Source: Gimesia algae
GTDB lineage: Bacteria; Planctomycetota; Planctomycetia; Planctomycetales; Planctomycetaceae
Length of the DNA: 64,000 nucleotides
Direction: 5' to 3'
Assembly (NCBI RefSeq): GCF_007746795.1
Contig: NZ_CP036343.1
Span: 2,717,369-2,781,368, forward strand
Of this stretch, positions 54,324 through 61,413 are shown one piece after another (within the stretch, counting starts at the first letter, position 1; every line of letters starts with the position of its first letter). The position numbers and the translations under genes are program-made. The notes under the pieces are model-generated. The model searched no databases. It saw only the letters and a program-made list of their open reading frames with translations, and was not told where the DNA came from.

Positions 54324-56216
54324 ATGCCCGGCACACCAACCTACCCTGGCGTCTACGTTGAGGAAATTCCCAGTGGCATTCGCACGATCGCCGGAGTCGC
54401 GACCTCGATTACCGCCTTTCTCGGCCGCGCTGTTCGAGGGCCCGTCAATGACGCCACAACGATTACCAGCTACGCGGACTTTGAACGAACCTTTGGCGGA
54501 ATCAAACATGATTTCTCGATGAGCTACGCTGTCCGCGACTTCTACCAGAACGGAGGAAAGCAGGCCGTGATTGTGCGGCTATTTCATGATCCCGAAACAG
54601 TCGGGATCATGGCAAACGTAGAAATCAAGGTGGGAGAACACGGGTTAATCCAGGCAATCTCACCTGGAAGCTGGGGACAGTACATCCGTTGTGGTCTGGA
54701 TTTTCGAGTCTCCGTGGCGGAGATCAACTCGGCCGGTCTAAGCGAAAAACCCTGGAATATATTTAATCTCACGGTTCGCGATGCCAGTACCGGAAATATT
54801 GAGGTATTTCGAAAACTGAGTGCAACGGACAGTCTTCGTCGTATCGATCAGGTCTTACAGACTCAGTCACAATTAGTTGAGTGGAAAGATGCTTACGAAG
54901 GGGACGCTGTCCAAAATTTCCAGAACGAACTTGAGGAGTTATATACGAAAGATATCACACCAGCGAGGGAGAAACTGACAAAAGCTGAAAAGATGCCGAA
55001 TGGGACTGAAGAGGAAAGGCTAATACGCGCCGAGGCAATTCAAGATGCAAAAAAACTGCTTGTTAAAGCATTTGCCACTACAGAATTGCGAGACTCAATA
55101 TCAGAGGCAGAAAACAAAGTAGCCGATAATCGTAAGAAGCTGGATGATGCATACGCGAATGCTCTATCGGATACTGAAATTAAGCAGGCAGAAGAAAATC
55201 TTAAGAAAGCAATAGAGGCCTTGGAAAATGCATCAAAGATACTTGCTGACACAACCACAGACGGTGCTGATCTCTTTTACGGCGATTTCTTTCCGTCTGG
55301 CGGTGAAGACGCAAAGACTGGAATCTATGCTTTAGAAAAAACCGACCTCTTCAACCTGCTCTGCATTCCTCCAGACAAAAAGACCGGTGACATTAAACCC
55401 GAAATCTACAGTAAAGCCCTCACCTATTGCCATGACCGCAGGGCGATGCTGATTGTCGATCCTCCCCCTTCCTGGAGCAATGAACAAGGAGCAATCCTAC
55501 CCAAGTTAAAGTCGAAAACGCGCACCACACTGGGCGAACTGAATCTCCAGGGCAGTAACGCCCGCAATGCGATTCTGACGTATCCGCGGATTCGTCAGAT
55601 CGATGCCGACCCCGATTACAGTGGACAGCTCGATACTTTTGCCGCCTGCGGTATGATCGCCGGCATTATCGCCCGGACCGACGCCACCCGCGGCGTCTGG
55701 AAAGCCCCGGCCGGACTGGATGCCTCGCTGAACGGAATCCACTCGCTGGCTGTCAAACTGACCGATGAGGAAAACGGAATTCTCAATCAGGTCGGAATCA
55801 ACTGCCTGCGCTCGTTCCCTGCTGCCGGAAATGTGGTCTGGGGGGCACGCACGATGGACGGAGACGACCAGCTTGGTTCCGAATGGAAATACATCCCCGT
55901 TCGTAGAACGGCTCTCTACATTGAAGAAAGTCTGTATCGCGGTACCCACTGGGCCGTGTTTGAACCGAACGACGAACCACTCTGGGCTCAACTGCGACTG
56001 AATATCGGTGCCTTCATGAACGATCTGTTCCGACAGGGGGCCTTTCAGGGTCGCTCGCCACGCGAATCCTATTTCGTCAAGTGTGACAAGGATACAACGA
56101 CTCAGAACGATATCAACCGCGGCATAGTGAATGTGGTGGTCGGATTTGCCCCCTTGAAGCCTGCCGAATTTGTGGTGATCAAACTCACTCAGATCGCCGG
56201 TCAGATTGAAACCTAA
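54324..56216 (+). CDS. eCIS contractile sheath protein 1 (long variant)
   Basis: 630 residues, with GAGGGAG before the ATG. The N-terminus MPGTPTYPGVYVEEIPSGIR and VATSITAFLGRAVRGP is the classic contractile tail-sheath start of Afp/PVC/MAC-type systems. The C-terminal block (from about 403) has the conserved GVNCLRSFP-like NQVGINCLRSFPAAGNVVWG, RRTALYIEESLYRGTHWAVF and FMNDLFRQGAFQG, the core that polymerises and contracts. Residues 87-339 are specific to this copy and include a charged helical stretch (about 195-312) likely to form a coiled coil on the outer face. The first 86 residues and last 228 nearly match sheath 2. It is followed by tube 1. Confidence 0.93.
   Translation: MPGTPTYPGVYVEEIPSGIRTIAGVATSITAFLGRAVRGPVNDATTITSYADFERTFGGIKHDFSMSYAVRDFYQNGGKQAVIVRLFHDPETVGIMANVEIKVGEHGLIQAISPGSWGQYIRCGLDFRVSVAEINSAGLSEKPWNIFNLTVRDASTGNIEVFRKLSATDSLRRIDQVLQTQSQLVEWKDAYEGDAVQNFQNELEELYTKDITPAREKLTKAEKMPNGTEEERLIRAEAIQDAKKLLVKAFATTELRDSISEAENKVADNRKKLDDAYANALSDTEIKQAEENLKKAIEALENASKILADTTTDGADLFYGDFFPSGGEDAKTGIYALEKTDLFNLLCIPPDKKTGDIKPEIYSKALTYCHDRRAMLIVDPPPSWSNEQGAILPKLKSKTRTTLGELNLQGSNARNAILTYPRIRQIDADPDYSGQLDTFAACGMIAGIIARTDATRGVWKAPAGLDASLNGIHSLAVKLTDEENGILNQVGINCLRSFPAAGNVVWGARTMDGDDQLGSEWKYIPVRRTALYIEESLYRGTHWAVFEPNDEPLWAQLRLNIGAFMNDLFRQGAFQGRSPRESYFVKCDKDTTTQNDINRGIVNVVVGFAPLKPAEFVVIKLTQIAGQIET
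54585..54611. repeat. Perfect 10-bp inverted repeat at the sheath divergence point
   Basis: CATGATCCCG (54585-54594), a 7-base loop, then CGGGATCATG (54602-54611). It lies within the sheath 1 coding frame exactly where its sequence stops matching sheath 2 and is absent from sheath 2. It could be a recombination junction or simply a coding coincidence. Confidence 0.85.
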
Positions 56217-56243
56217 TCCTCAGCTTGTCCTGGAGTTGCAACG

Positions 56244-56765
56244 ATGGCCACATTTTCTGTGAATACGAATCGATTTGATCCCTACAAGAACTTCAAATTC
56301 CGCGTCAAGTGGGACGGCAAGTACGTCGCCGGCGTCAGCAAGATCAGCGCACTGAAACGGACCACCGAAGTGGTCACTCATCGCGAAGGCGGGGATCCCA
56401 GTTCCAGTCGAAAGTCGCCTGGCCGGACCGAGTATGAAGCCATTACGCTCGAACGGGGCGTCACCCACGATACAGAGTTTGAGGCCTGGGCCAACAAAGT
56501 CTGGAACTTCGGCGGCAAAGACGGAGGGGAGGTATCGCTCAAGAATTTTCGCAAAGATATCATCATTGAAGTCTACAACGAATCGGGGCAGAAGGTGCTG
56601 GCCTATAACATACTCCGCTGCTGGGTCTCCGAATTTCAGGCCATGCCGGACTTCGACGCCAACGCCAATGCCATCGCCATCCAGCATATTAAACTCGAAA
56701 ACGAGGGCTGGGAACGGGATTCTGAAGTCACCGAACCCACAGAGCCTGCGCTGGGGGCGACATGA
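56244..56765 (+). CDS. eCIS inner tube protein 1
   Basis: 173 residues, MATFSVNTNRFDPYKNFKFR with 'KVKWDGKYVAGVSKIS' style continuation: the gp19/Hcp-like tube fold of contractile injection systems. Hallmarks are LKRTTEVVTHREGGDPSSSR with GRTEYEAITLERGVTHDTEF, and the C-terminal NAIAIQHIKLENEGWERD. Hexameric rings of this protein stack inside the sheath and carry cargo. The protein is identical to tube 2 at 58809. It starts 27 bases after sheath 1, and its stop overlaps the start of the truncated chaperone gene (ATGA). Confidence 0.93.
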   Translation: MATFSVNTNRFDPYKNFKFRVKWDGKYVAGVSKISALKRTTEVVTHREGGDPSSSRKSPGRTEYEAITLERGVTHDTEFEAWANKVWNFGGKDGGEVSLKNFRKDIIIEVYNESGQKVLAYNILRCWVSEFQAMPDFDANANAIAIQHIKLENEGWERDSEVTEPTEPALGAT

Positions 56766-56836
56766 ACCGGACTATCACAAACGAAACCATCATCAATCTA
56801 TGCGAACGGGTCGCGGATATGCCGCCCGAGCATTGA
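56762..56836 (+). pseudogene. Truncated first copy of the zinc-ribbon chaperone gene
   Basis: ATG 56762 overlaps the tube 1 stop. The frame reads MNRTITNETIINLCERVADM and PPEH, then TGA: the first 22 codons of the gene whose intact copy starts at 59327 (MNQTIT...), cut off by the duplication junction at about 56827. Only one residue differs (Arg3 for Gln3). It shows the original gene order continued straight from tube to chaperone. Confidence 0.9.
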
Positions 56837-56944
56837 TTCTCAGTTCCTGGGGAAGTGAATGGGGAGACAATGGGAACGGATGGCTTCCCGCAGCTTATCT
56901 GCACAAGCAACTTGCCCGCGAGTAATGGCTGTCCACGCAGGTAC
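56829..56944 (+). pseudogene. Fragment of the C1-like gene at the duplication junction
   Basis: AGCATTGATTCTCAGTTCCT and onward matches the 3' part of the C1-like gene from 53951, including the stretch that encodes SSWGSEWGDNGNGWLP. After GCCCGCGA about 22 bases present in the parent are missing, and the frame then ends at TAA. It lacks a start and cannot make a protein. It is a scar of the tandem duplication. Confidence 0.88.
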
Positions 56945-57109
56945 TATCAATTCTAAAAATACCACAGTTTACTTTTCTACTGTCACTAATCTGCTGTCTC
57001 AGTCCGGGAATAACACGGGTCTGGTGTAATCGAGGGGAGTGGAGGGAATACTCGCAATCATACCCCTGTGACTCACCGGGGCTTCCCTGGCTTGTCCGTA
57101 GTAGCAGAC

Positions 57110-57126
57110 TTGGCAGATTTTATGCT
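57110..57126 (+). promoter_or_regulatory. Candidate sigma-54-type promoter before sheath 2
   Basis: An identical copy of TTGGCAGATTTTATGCT at the same distance (54 bases) from the sheath 2 ATG as in unit 1. The surrounding 130-base leader is conserved between the copies, so both sheath genes are probably expressed by the same signal. Confidence 0.3.
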
Positions 57127-57179
57127 GGCCTTAGTCGATACATCTTGCCTGTTGAAGCCACTTTTGAGGGAGAAAACCA

Positions 57180-58781
57180 ATGCCCGGCACACCAACCTAC
57201 CCTGGCGTCTACGTTGAGGAAATTCCCAGTGGCATTCGCACGATCGCCGGAGTCGCGACCTCGATTACCGCCTTTCTCGGCCGCGCTGTTCGAGGCCCCG
57301 TCAATGTCGCCACAACGATTACCAGCTACGCGGACTTTGAACGAACTTTTGGCGGGATCAATCACGACTTTCCGATGAGCTACGCCGTCCGCGACTTCTA
57401 CCAGAACGGAGGAAAGCGGGCTGTGATTGTGCGACTGGTTGGTAAAAATGCTGCGGCCGCTACTGCGAATAAGGATGGAGGGCTCACGCTCCGCGCAGCA
57501 AATCAAGGAACTTGGGGAAACAACTTGCGTTATCTGTGTGACAACATCGCAGTAAAAGGAGATTCAGGCGAACTGTTCAATCTACAAATTTTTGAACTGG
57601 TCGGACCTGATAAACTTGCAGTACATCGCGAAGTCATTCGTAATGTCTCCTGCAACAAGGATGCAAAGCGTCGGGTTGATCGTGTTCTGCAAATAGAATC
57701 GGAAATTGTTCGAGCAGTAGAACCAACTGACAATGCGCAACCGGAAGTATATGACACGATCCCGTCCGACCAACAGAGCCTCAAGGAGAAACTAAAAACA
57801 CTCGATGCAAACCTGGGAAAGGACTCCGAGAAGCTAGGTGCATCACATTTTAAAAGTGGTGAGGATAGTGACACTGGAGACAAGACCGGGTTGGCGGCAT
57901 TAGATTCAACCGACCTCTTCAACCTGCTCTGCATTCCTCCAGACAACTTGACTGGCGACATACCAAAGGATGTCTACAGTGAAGCCCTCTCTTACTGTAT
58001 GCACCGCCGGGCGATGCTGATTGTCGATCCTCCCTCAGACTGGAAAAATAACGAACTCATTGCTTCCGGCTTAAAATCAGATCCACGCACCAAACTGGGT
58101 GAGTTGAATCTCCAGGGCAGTAACGCCTGCAATGCGATTCTGACGTATCCGCGGATTCGTCAGACCGATGCCGACCCCGATTACAGTGGACAGCTCGATA
58201 CTTTTGCCGCCTGCGGTATGATCGCCGGCATTATCGCCCGGACCGACGCCACCCGCGGCGTCTGGAAAGCCCCGGCCGGGCTGGATGCCTCGCTGAACGG
58301 AATCCACTCGCTGGCTGTCAAACTGACCGATGAGGAAAACGGAATTCTCAATCAGGTCGGAATCAACTGCCTGCGCTCGTTCCCTGCTGCCGGAAATGTG
58401 GTCTGGGGGGCACGCACGATGGACGGAGACGACCAGCTTGGTTCCGAATGGAAATACATCCCCGTTCGCAGAACGGCTCTCTACATTGAAGAAAGTCTGT
58501 ATCGCGGTACCCACTGGGCCGTGTTTGAACCGAACGACGAACCACTCTGGGCTCAACTGCGACTGAATATCGGTGCCTTCATGAACGATCTGTTCCGACA
58601 GGGGGCCTTTCAGGGCCGCTCGCCACGCGAATCCTATTTCGTCAAGTGTGACAAGGATACAACGACTCAGAACGATATCAACCGCGGCATAGTGAATGTG
58701 GTGGTCGGATTTGCCCCCTTGAAGCCTGCCGAATTTGTGGTGATCAAACTCACTCAGATCGCCGGTCAGATTGAAACCTAA
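57180..58781 (+). CDS. eCIS contractile sheath protein 2 (short variant)
   Basis: 533 residues, with the same start and ribosome site as sheath 1. Residues 1-86 and the C-terminal block from about 305 are nearly identical to sheath 1. Residues 87-242 are a different sequence (VGKNAAAATANKDGGLTLRA, NQGTWGNNLRYLCDNIAVKG, VHREVIRNVSCNKDAKRRVD) with the usual 'G-x-W-G-N-x-L' of phage-type sheath domains, and there is no long helical insert. This is the normal length for an eCIS sheath. It is followed by tube 2, the intact chaperone gene and the rest of the cluster, so it may be the ancestral-type copy. Confidence 0.94.
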   Translation: MPGTPTYPGVYVEEIPSGIRTIAGVATSITAFLGRAVRGPVNVATTITSYADFERTFGGINHDFPMSYAVRDFYQNGGKRAVIVRLVGKNAAAATANKDGGLTLRAANQGTWGNNLRYLCDNIAVKGDSGELFNLQIFELVGPDKLAVHREVIRNVSCNKDAKRRVDRVLQIESEIVRAVEPTDNAQPEVYDTIPSDQQSLKEKLKTLDANLGKDSEKLGASHFKSGEDSDTGDKTGLAALDSTDLFNLLCIPPDNLTGDIPKDVYSEALSYCMHRRAMLIVDPPSDWKNNELIASGLKSDPRTKLGELNLQGSNACNAILTYPRIRQTDADPDYSGQLDTFAACGMIAGIIARTDATRGVWKAPAGLDASLNGIHSLAVKLTDEENGILNQVGINCLRSFPAAGNVVWGARTMDGDDQLGSEWKYIPVRRTALYIEESLYRGTHWAVFEPNDEPLWAQLRLNIGAFMNDLFRQGAFQGRSPRESYFVKCDKDTTTQNDINRGIVNVVVGFAPLKPAEFVVIKLTQIAGQIET

Positions 58782-58808
58782 TCCTCAGCTTGTCCTGGAG
58801 TTGCAACG

Positions 58809-59330
58809 ATGGCCACATTTTCTGTGAATACGAATCGATTTGATCCCTACAAGAACTTCAAATTCCGCGTCAAGTGGGACGGCAAGTACGTCGCCGGCGT
58901 CAGCAAGATCAGCGCACTGAAACGGACCACCGAAGTGGTCACTCATCGCGAAGGCGGGGATCCCAGTTCCAGTCGAAAGTCGCCTGGCCGGACCGAGTAT
59001 GAAGCCATTACGCTCGAACGGGGCGTCACCCACGATACAGAGTTTGAGGCCTGGGCCAACAAAGTCTGGAACTTCGGCGGCAAAGACGGAGGGGAGGTAT
59101 CGCTCAAGAATTTTCGCAAAGATATCATCATTGAAGTCTACAACGAATCGGGGCAGAAGGTGCTGGCCTATAACATACTCCGCTGCTGGGTCTCCGAATT
59201 TCAGGCCATGCCGGACTTCGACGCCAACGCCAATGCCATCGCCATCCAGCATATTAAACTCGAAAACGAGGGCTGGGAACGGGATTCTGAAGTCACCGAA
59301 CCCACAGAGCCTGCGCTGGGGGCGACATGA
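58809..59330 (+). CDS. eCIS inner tube protein 2
   Basis: 173 residues, identical in protein sequence to tube 1. It has the same features: MATFSVNTNRFDPYKNFKFR start, SSSRKSPGRTEYEAITLERG loop and WERDSEVTEPTEPALGAT end. Sheath 2 lies 27 bases upstream and the chaperone gene overlaps its stop by 4 bases. Identity of the tubes means any two-sheath particle would share one tube type; in PVC/Afp systems the different tube paralogues are divergent instead. Confidence 0.93.
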   Translation: MATFSVNTNRFDPYKNFKFRVKWDGKYVAGVSKISALKRTTEVVTHREGGDPSSSRKSPGRTEYEAITLERGVTHDTEFEAWANKVWNFGGKDGGEVSLKNFRKDIIIEVYNESGQKVLAYNILRCWVSEFQAMPDFDANANAIAIQHIKLENEGWERDSEVTEPTEPALGAT

Positions 59331-60052
59331 ACCAGACTATCACAAACGAAACCATCATCAATCTATGCGAACGGGTCGCGGATATGCCGCCTGCGCGCCG
59401 GGCACATTACCTGCTTGCCGGACTGTCGGGTTCAATAGAAGGAATCGGTGAGTTGACGGTTGGTGAGCGCGATCGACGACTGCTGTTGATTCGAAATCGA
59501 TTATTTGGCGATCGTGTCGATGGAATAACTGAATGTCCCGGTTGCGGCGAACGGGTGGAGCTAAGTTTTTCGATTACGAATATCATCGGTGAAGCAACTT
59601 CATCATCGCCAGCGTCTTTGCATGCAGACGGATATGAAATCCACTGGCGGCTACCCACTTCTCGGGATTTAGCAGAATTAGCGGAAGAGACGTTACCATC
59701 CCGTATCCGTGATCAACTGATTGAGCGCTGCCTGCAGAACGTGCTACACCAGCAACAGCAGATCAAGCCGCTGGAATGTCCTGAAAATATCATCCAGAAG
59801 GTCTGCAAAGCCATGGCAACGGCAGACCCGTTCAGTGAAACCTGTCTCGGGAGCGAATGTCCGGTGTGCGGCCATGAATGGGAGGCCGCTTTTGATATCG
59901 GGACTTACCTGTGGCATGAGCTTGAAGTCTGGACCAGGCGACTGCTCGGAGAAGTACATCGTCTGGCGTCTGCCTATGGATGGTATGAGCGCGATATCCT
60001 GGCGATGACGGCAAATCGCCGCAAAATTTATCTGGATATGGTGGAAGTATGA
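59327..60052 (+). CDS. Zinc-ribbon protein, T4 baseplate-hub-chaperone-like (eCIS)
   Basis: 241 residues. Early AHYLLAGLSGSIEGIGELTV and GERDRRLLLIRNRLFGDRVD, then two Cys pairs: ECPGCGERVELSFSI (about 66-69) and GSECPVCGHEWEAAFDI (about 184-187), which together could bind one zinc. The end is helical (TYLWHELEVWTRRLLGEVHR, YGWYERDILAM). This layout matches the T4-type baseplate hub assembly chaperone family encoded in many eCIS clusters between tube and cap genes. A role in baseplate assembly is inferred. It overlaps the tube 2 gene (ATGA) and the next gene (ATGA), so translation is coupled. A truncated twin lies at 56762. Confidence 0.68.
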   Translation: MNQTITNETIINLCERVADMPPARRAHYLLAGLSGSIEGIGELTVGERDRRLLLIRNRLFGDRVDGITECPGCGERVELSFSITNIIGEATSSSPASLHADGYEIHWRLPTSRDLAELAEETLPSRIRDQLIERCLQNVLHQQQQIKPLECPENIIQKVCKAMATADPFSETCLGSECPVCGHEWEAAFDIGTYLWHELEVWTRRLLGEVHRLASAYGWYERDILAMTANRRKIYLDMVEV

Positions 60053-61413
60053 TCGACTATCTTTCCGGAATTGTCAGACAGGTTATCAAACCGGCGAACG
60101 ACGTACGTCTTACCTTACGATCACCGTTTGATCTCCCTCCCGCCGAGACAACAGACTTTCCATTCGCAGAAACGACTTTGCCGGATGAATCCATTCAGTT
60201 CACGTCACTTGGCCCCGGGAGTGAGGCTCACACCACTCAACCAGTTCAGGATGCGGGTTTTGCTTCGCTCGCCGATCCAGTTCCACCTACTGCCTCTCAG
60301 CCTTCGACGCCCCTTCCAATCCAGAGAAAATCACCGAACATTGATCAGCCTACTGTTCAAAATACTGCCCAGCATACTGTCCAACCTACTTCTCAACCTA
60401 CTTCTCAACCTACTTCTCAACCTACTTCTCAACCTACTTCTCAACCTACTTCTCAACCTACTTCTCAACCTACTGCTCAACTCACTGCTCAACCCACTGC
60501 TCAACCCACTGCTCAACCCACTGCTCAACCCACTGCTCAACCCACTGCTCAACCCACTGCTCAACCCACTGCTCAACCCACTGCTCAACCCACTGCTCAA
60601 CCTACTGCTCAACCTACTGCTCAACCCACTGCTCAACCCACTGCTCAACCCACTGCTCAACCCACTGTCCAGGATACTCCCCGTGCATCAATACCGGTTG
60701 AGCCCATCGAACCGGGGGATGGACTATCAGCTTTACCATCTTCGAACGTAGAGCAACCTGAACCACACTCGCCACGACCCATGTTTGTAATGAAACAGAA
60801 AGAAACACTTTTACAGAAGATGCAGACACCGACAGCACAAATTCGTGTTGATGACCAGCAAATAGAAGCCGACACCCCTAGGGAGATGATACTTCCTTCT
60901 GAAAAACACCAGGAGCCTCGGTCCAGTACCAGTAAAACAGTATTACCGGCAAACGTTCGAATATTGGAATCGAAAGACGAAAGCATTCCCCGCGAGCCCA
61001 TTCCAGAAAAACCGGTCTTGGGAAAACCTGCAACGAACCAGACTCCAGAGTCGCCAGGGAAATCCCAGTTTCCGATGGAGGAAAGTCAGCCCGATAGGAA
61101 AGCTCACAATTATCTGCAGAAAGCAAACTCACATGAAAGAGAGCACATCAGAGAAGTGCTTCCCCATTCTACAACCGCAACACTGTCACCTCAGCTGCCT
61201 GCACCTGCTTCTTTTTTACCAAAGCCCGTTAGATGTTCCTCTGTTGTCTCGCAAGTAAATGAGACAATCGTGCATGTTAATATCGGAAGAGTTGTCGTCC
61301 GGGCAAACATCAATCACGAGAAATCTGCTACAGCGTACCAGTCAACTTCGCGTCACGCATCACAGAACCTGGAAGATTACCTGCGCGGTGGCTCGTCGGG
61401 GAGGTTGTCATGA
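60049..61413 (+). CDS. eCIS linker protein with (Q-P-T-A/S)n repeat region
   Basis: 454 residues; ATG overlaps the previous stop. The N-terminus (MIDYLSGIVRQVIKPANDVR) leads to a proline/serine/threonine-rich stretch. Residues 113-204 are 23 tetrapeptides, mostly QPTS (7) then QPTA (15) with one QLTA, encoded by a 12-bp tandem repeat. A further disordered charged region follows. The last 50 residues, VHVNIGRVVVRANINHEKSA to NLEDYLRGGSSGRLS, resemble the conserved C-terminus of the small protein that often precedes DUF4255 in eCIS loci ('I-GR-x-x-VRA...L-x-x-YL'). Function unknown; the repeats could be a length ruler or flexible tether (inference). Confidence 0.7.
   Translation: MIDYLSGIVRQVIKPANDVRLTLRSPFDLPPAETTDFPFAETTLPDESIQFTSLGPGSEAHTTQPVQDAGFASLADPVPPTASQPSTPLPIQRKSPNIDQPTVQNTAQHTVQPTSQPTSQPTSQPTSQPTSQPTSQPTSQPTAQLTAQPTAQPTAQPTAQPTAQPTAQPTAQPTAQPTAQPTAQPTAQPTAQPTAQPTAQPTAQPTVQDTPRASIPVEPIEPGDGLSALPSSNVEQPEPHSPRPMFVMKQKETLLQKMQTPTAQIRVDDQQIEADTPREMILPSEKHQEPRSSTSKTVLPANVRILESKDESIPREPIPEKPVLGKPATNQTPESPGKSQFPMEESQPDRKAHNYLQKANSHEREHIREVLPHSTTATLSPQLPAPASFLPKPVRCSSVVSQVNETIVHVNIGRVVVRANINHEKSATAYQSTSRHASQNLEDYLRGGSSGRLS
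60385..60660 (+). repeat. 23 x 12-bp coding tandem repeat
   Basis: Twenty-three uninterrupted 12-base units, in frame. Seven CCTACTTCTCAA units are followed by CCTACTGCTCAA, CTCACTGCTCAA, nine CCCACTGCTCAA, two CCTACTGCTCAA and three CCCACTGCTCAA. Unit length never varies, and variants cluster in blocks, as expected from slippage and unequal exchange. Copy-number change would keep the frame. Confidence 0.95.

Larger units (their letters stand above)
53951..56826 (+). repeat. Tandem duplication, unit 1 (C1 tail - sheath 1 - tube 1 - chaperone start)
   Basis: This stretch corresponds to unit 2 (56829-59391). It covers the 3' end of the C1-like gene, the leader, sheath 1, tube 1 and the first 22 codons of the zinc-ribbon chaperone gene. 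Sequence agreement is near complete in the leader, the sheath ends and the tube, but absent in the sheath middle, where this unit is about 290 bases longer. Confidence 0.88.
56829..59391 (+). repeat. Tandem duplication, unit 2 (C1 fragment - sheath 2 - tube 2 - chaperone start)
   Basis: Second copy of the unit at 53951-56826. The junction lies between 56826 and 56829. The leader from about 57047 to the ATG, the sheath ends and the tube gene agree almost base for base with unit 1. The sheath middle is unrelated, and the stretch between the C1 fragment and the leader has drifted. This unit runs on into the intact chaperone gene. Confidence 0.88.

Noticed and set aside
60331..60660. Minus-strand frame of about 109 codons rich in Ser-Gly-Leu, and a shifted plus-strand frame rich in Leu-Leu-Asn-Pro
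   Set aside because: Both are other-frame readings of the 12-bp tandem repeat, which stays open in several frames because its length is a multiple of three. No ribosome site or family resemblance.
60331..60700. The 12-bp array as a possible CRISPR
   Set aside because: There are no spacers: units are contiguous, in frame and translated as a Q-P-T-A/S repeat.
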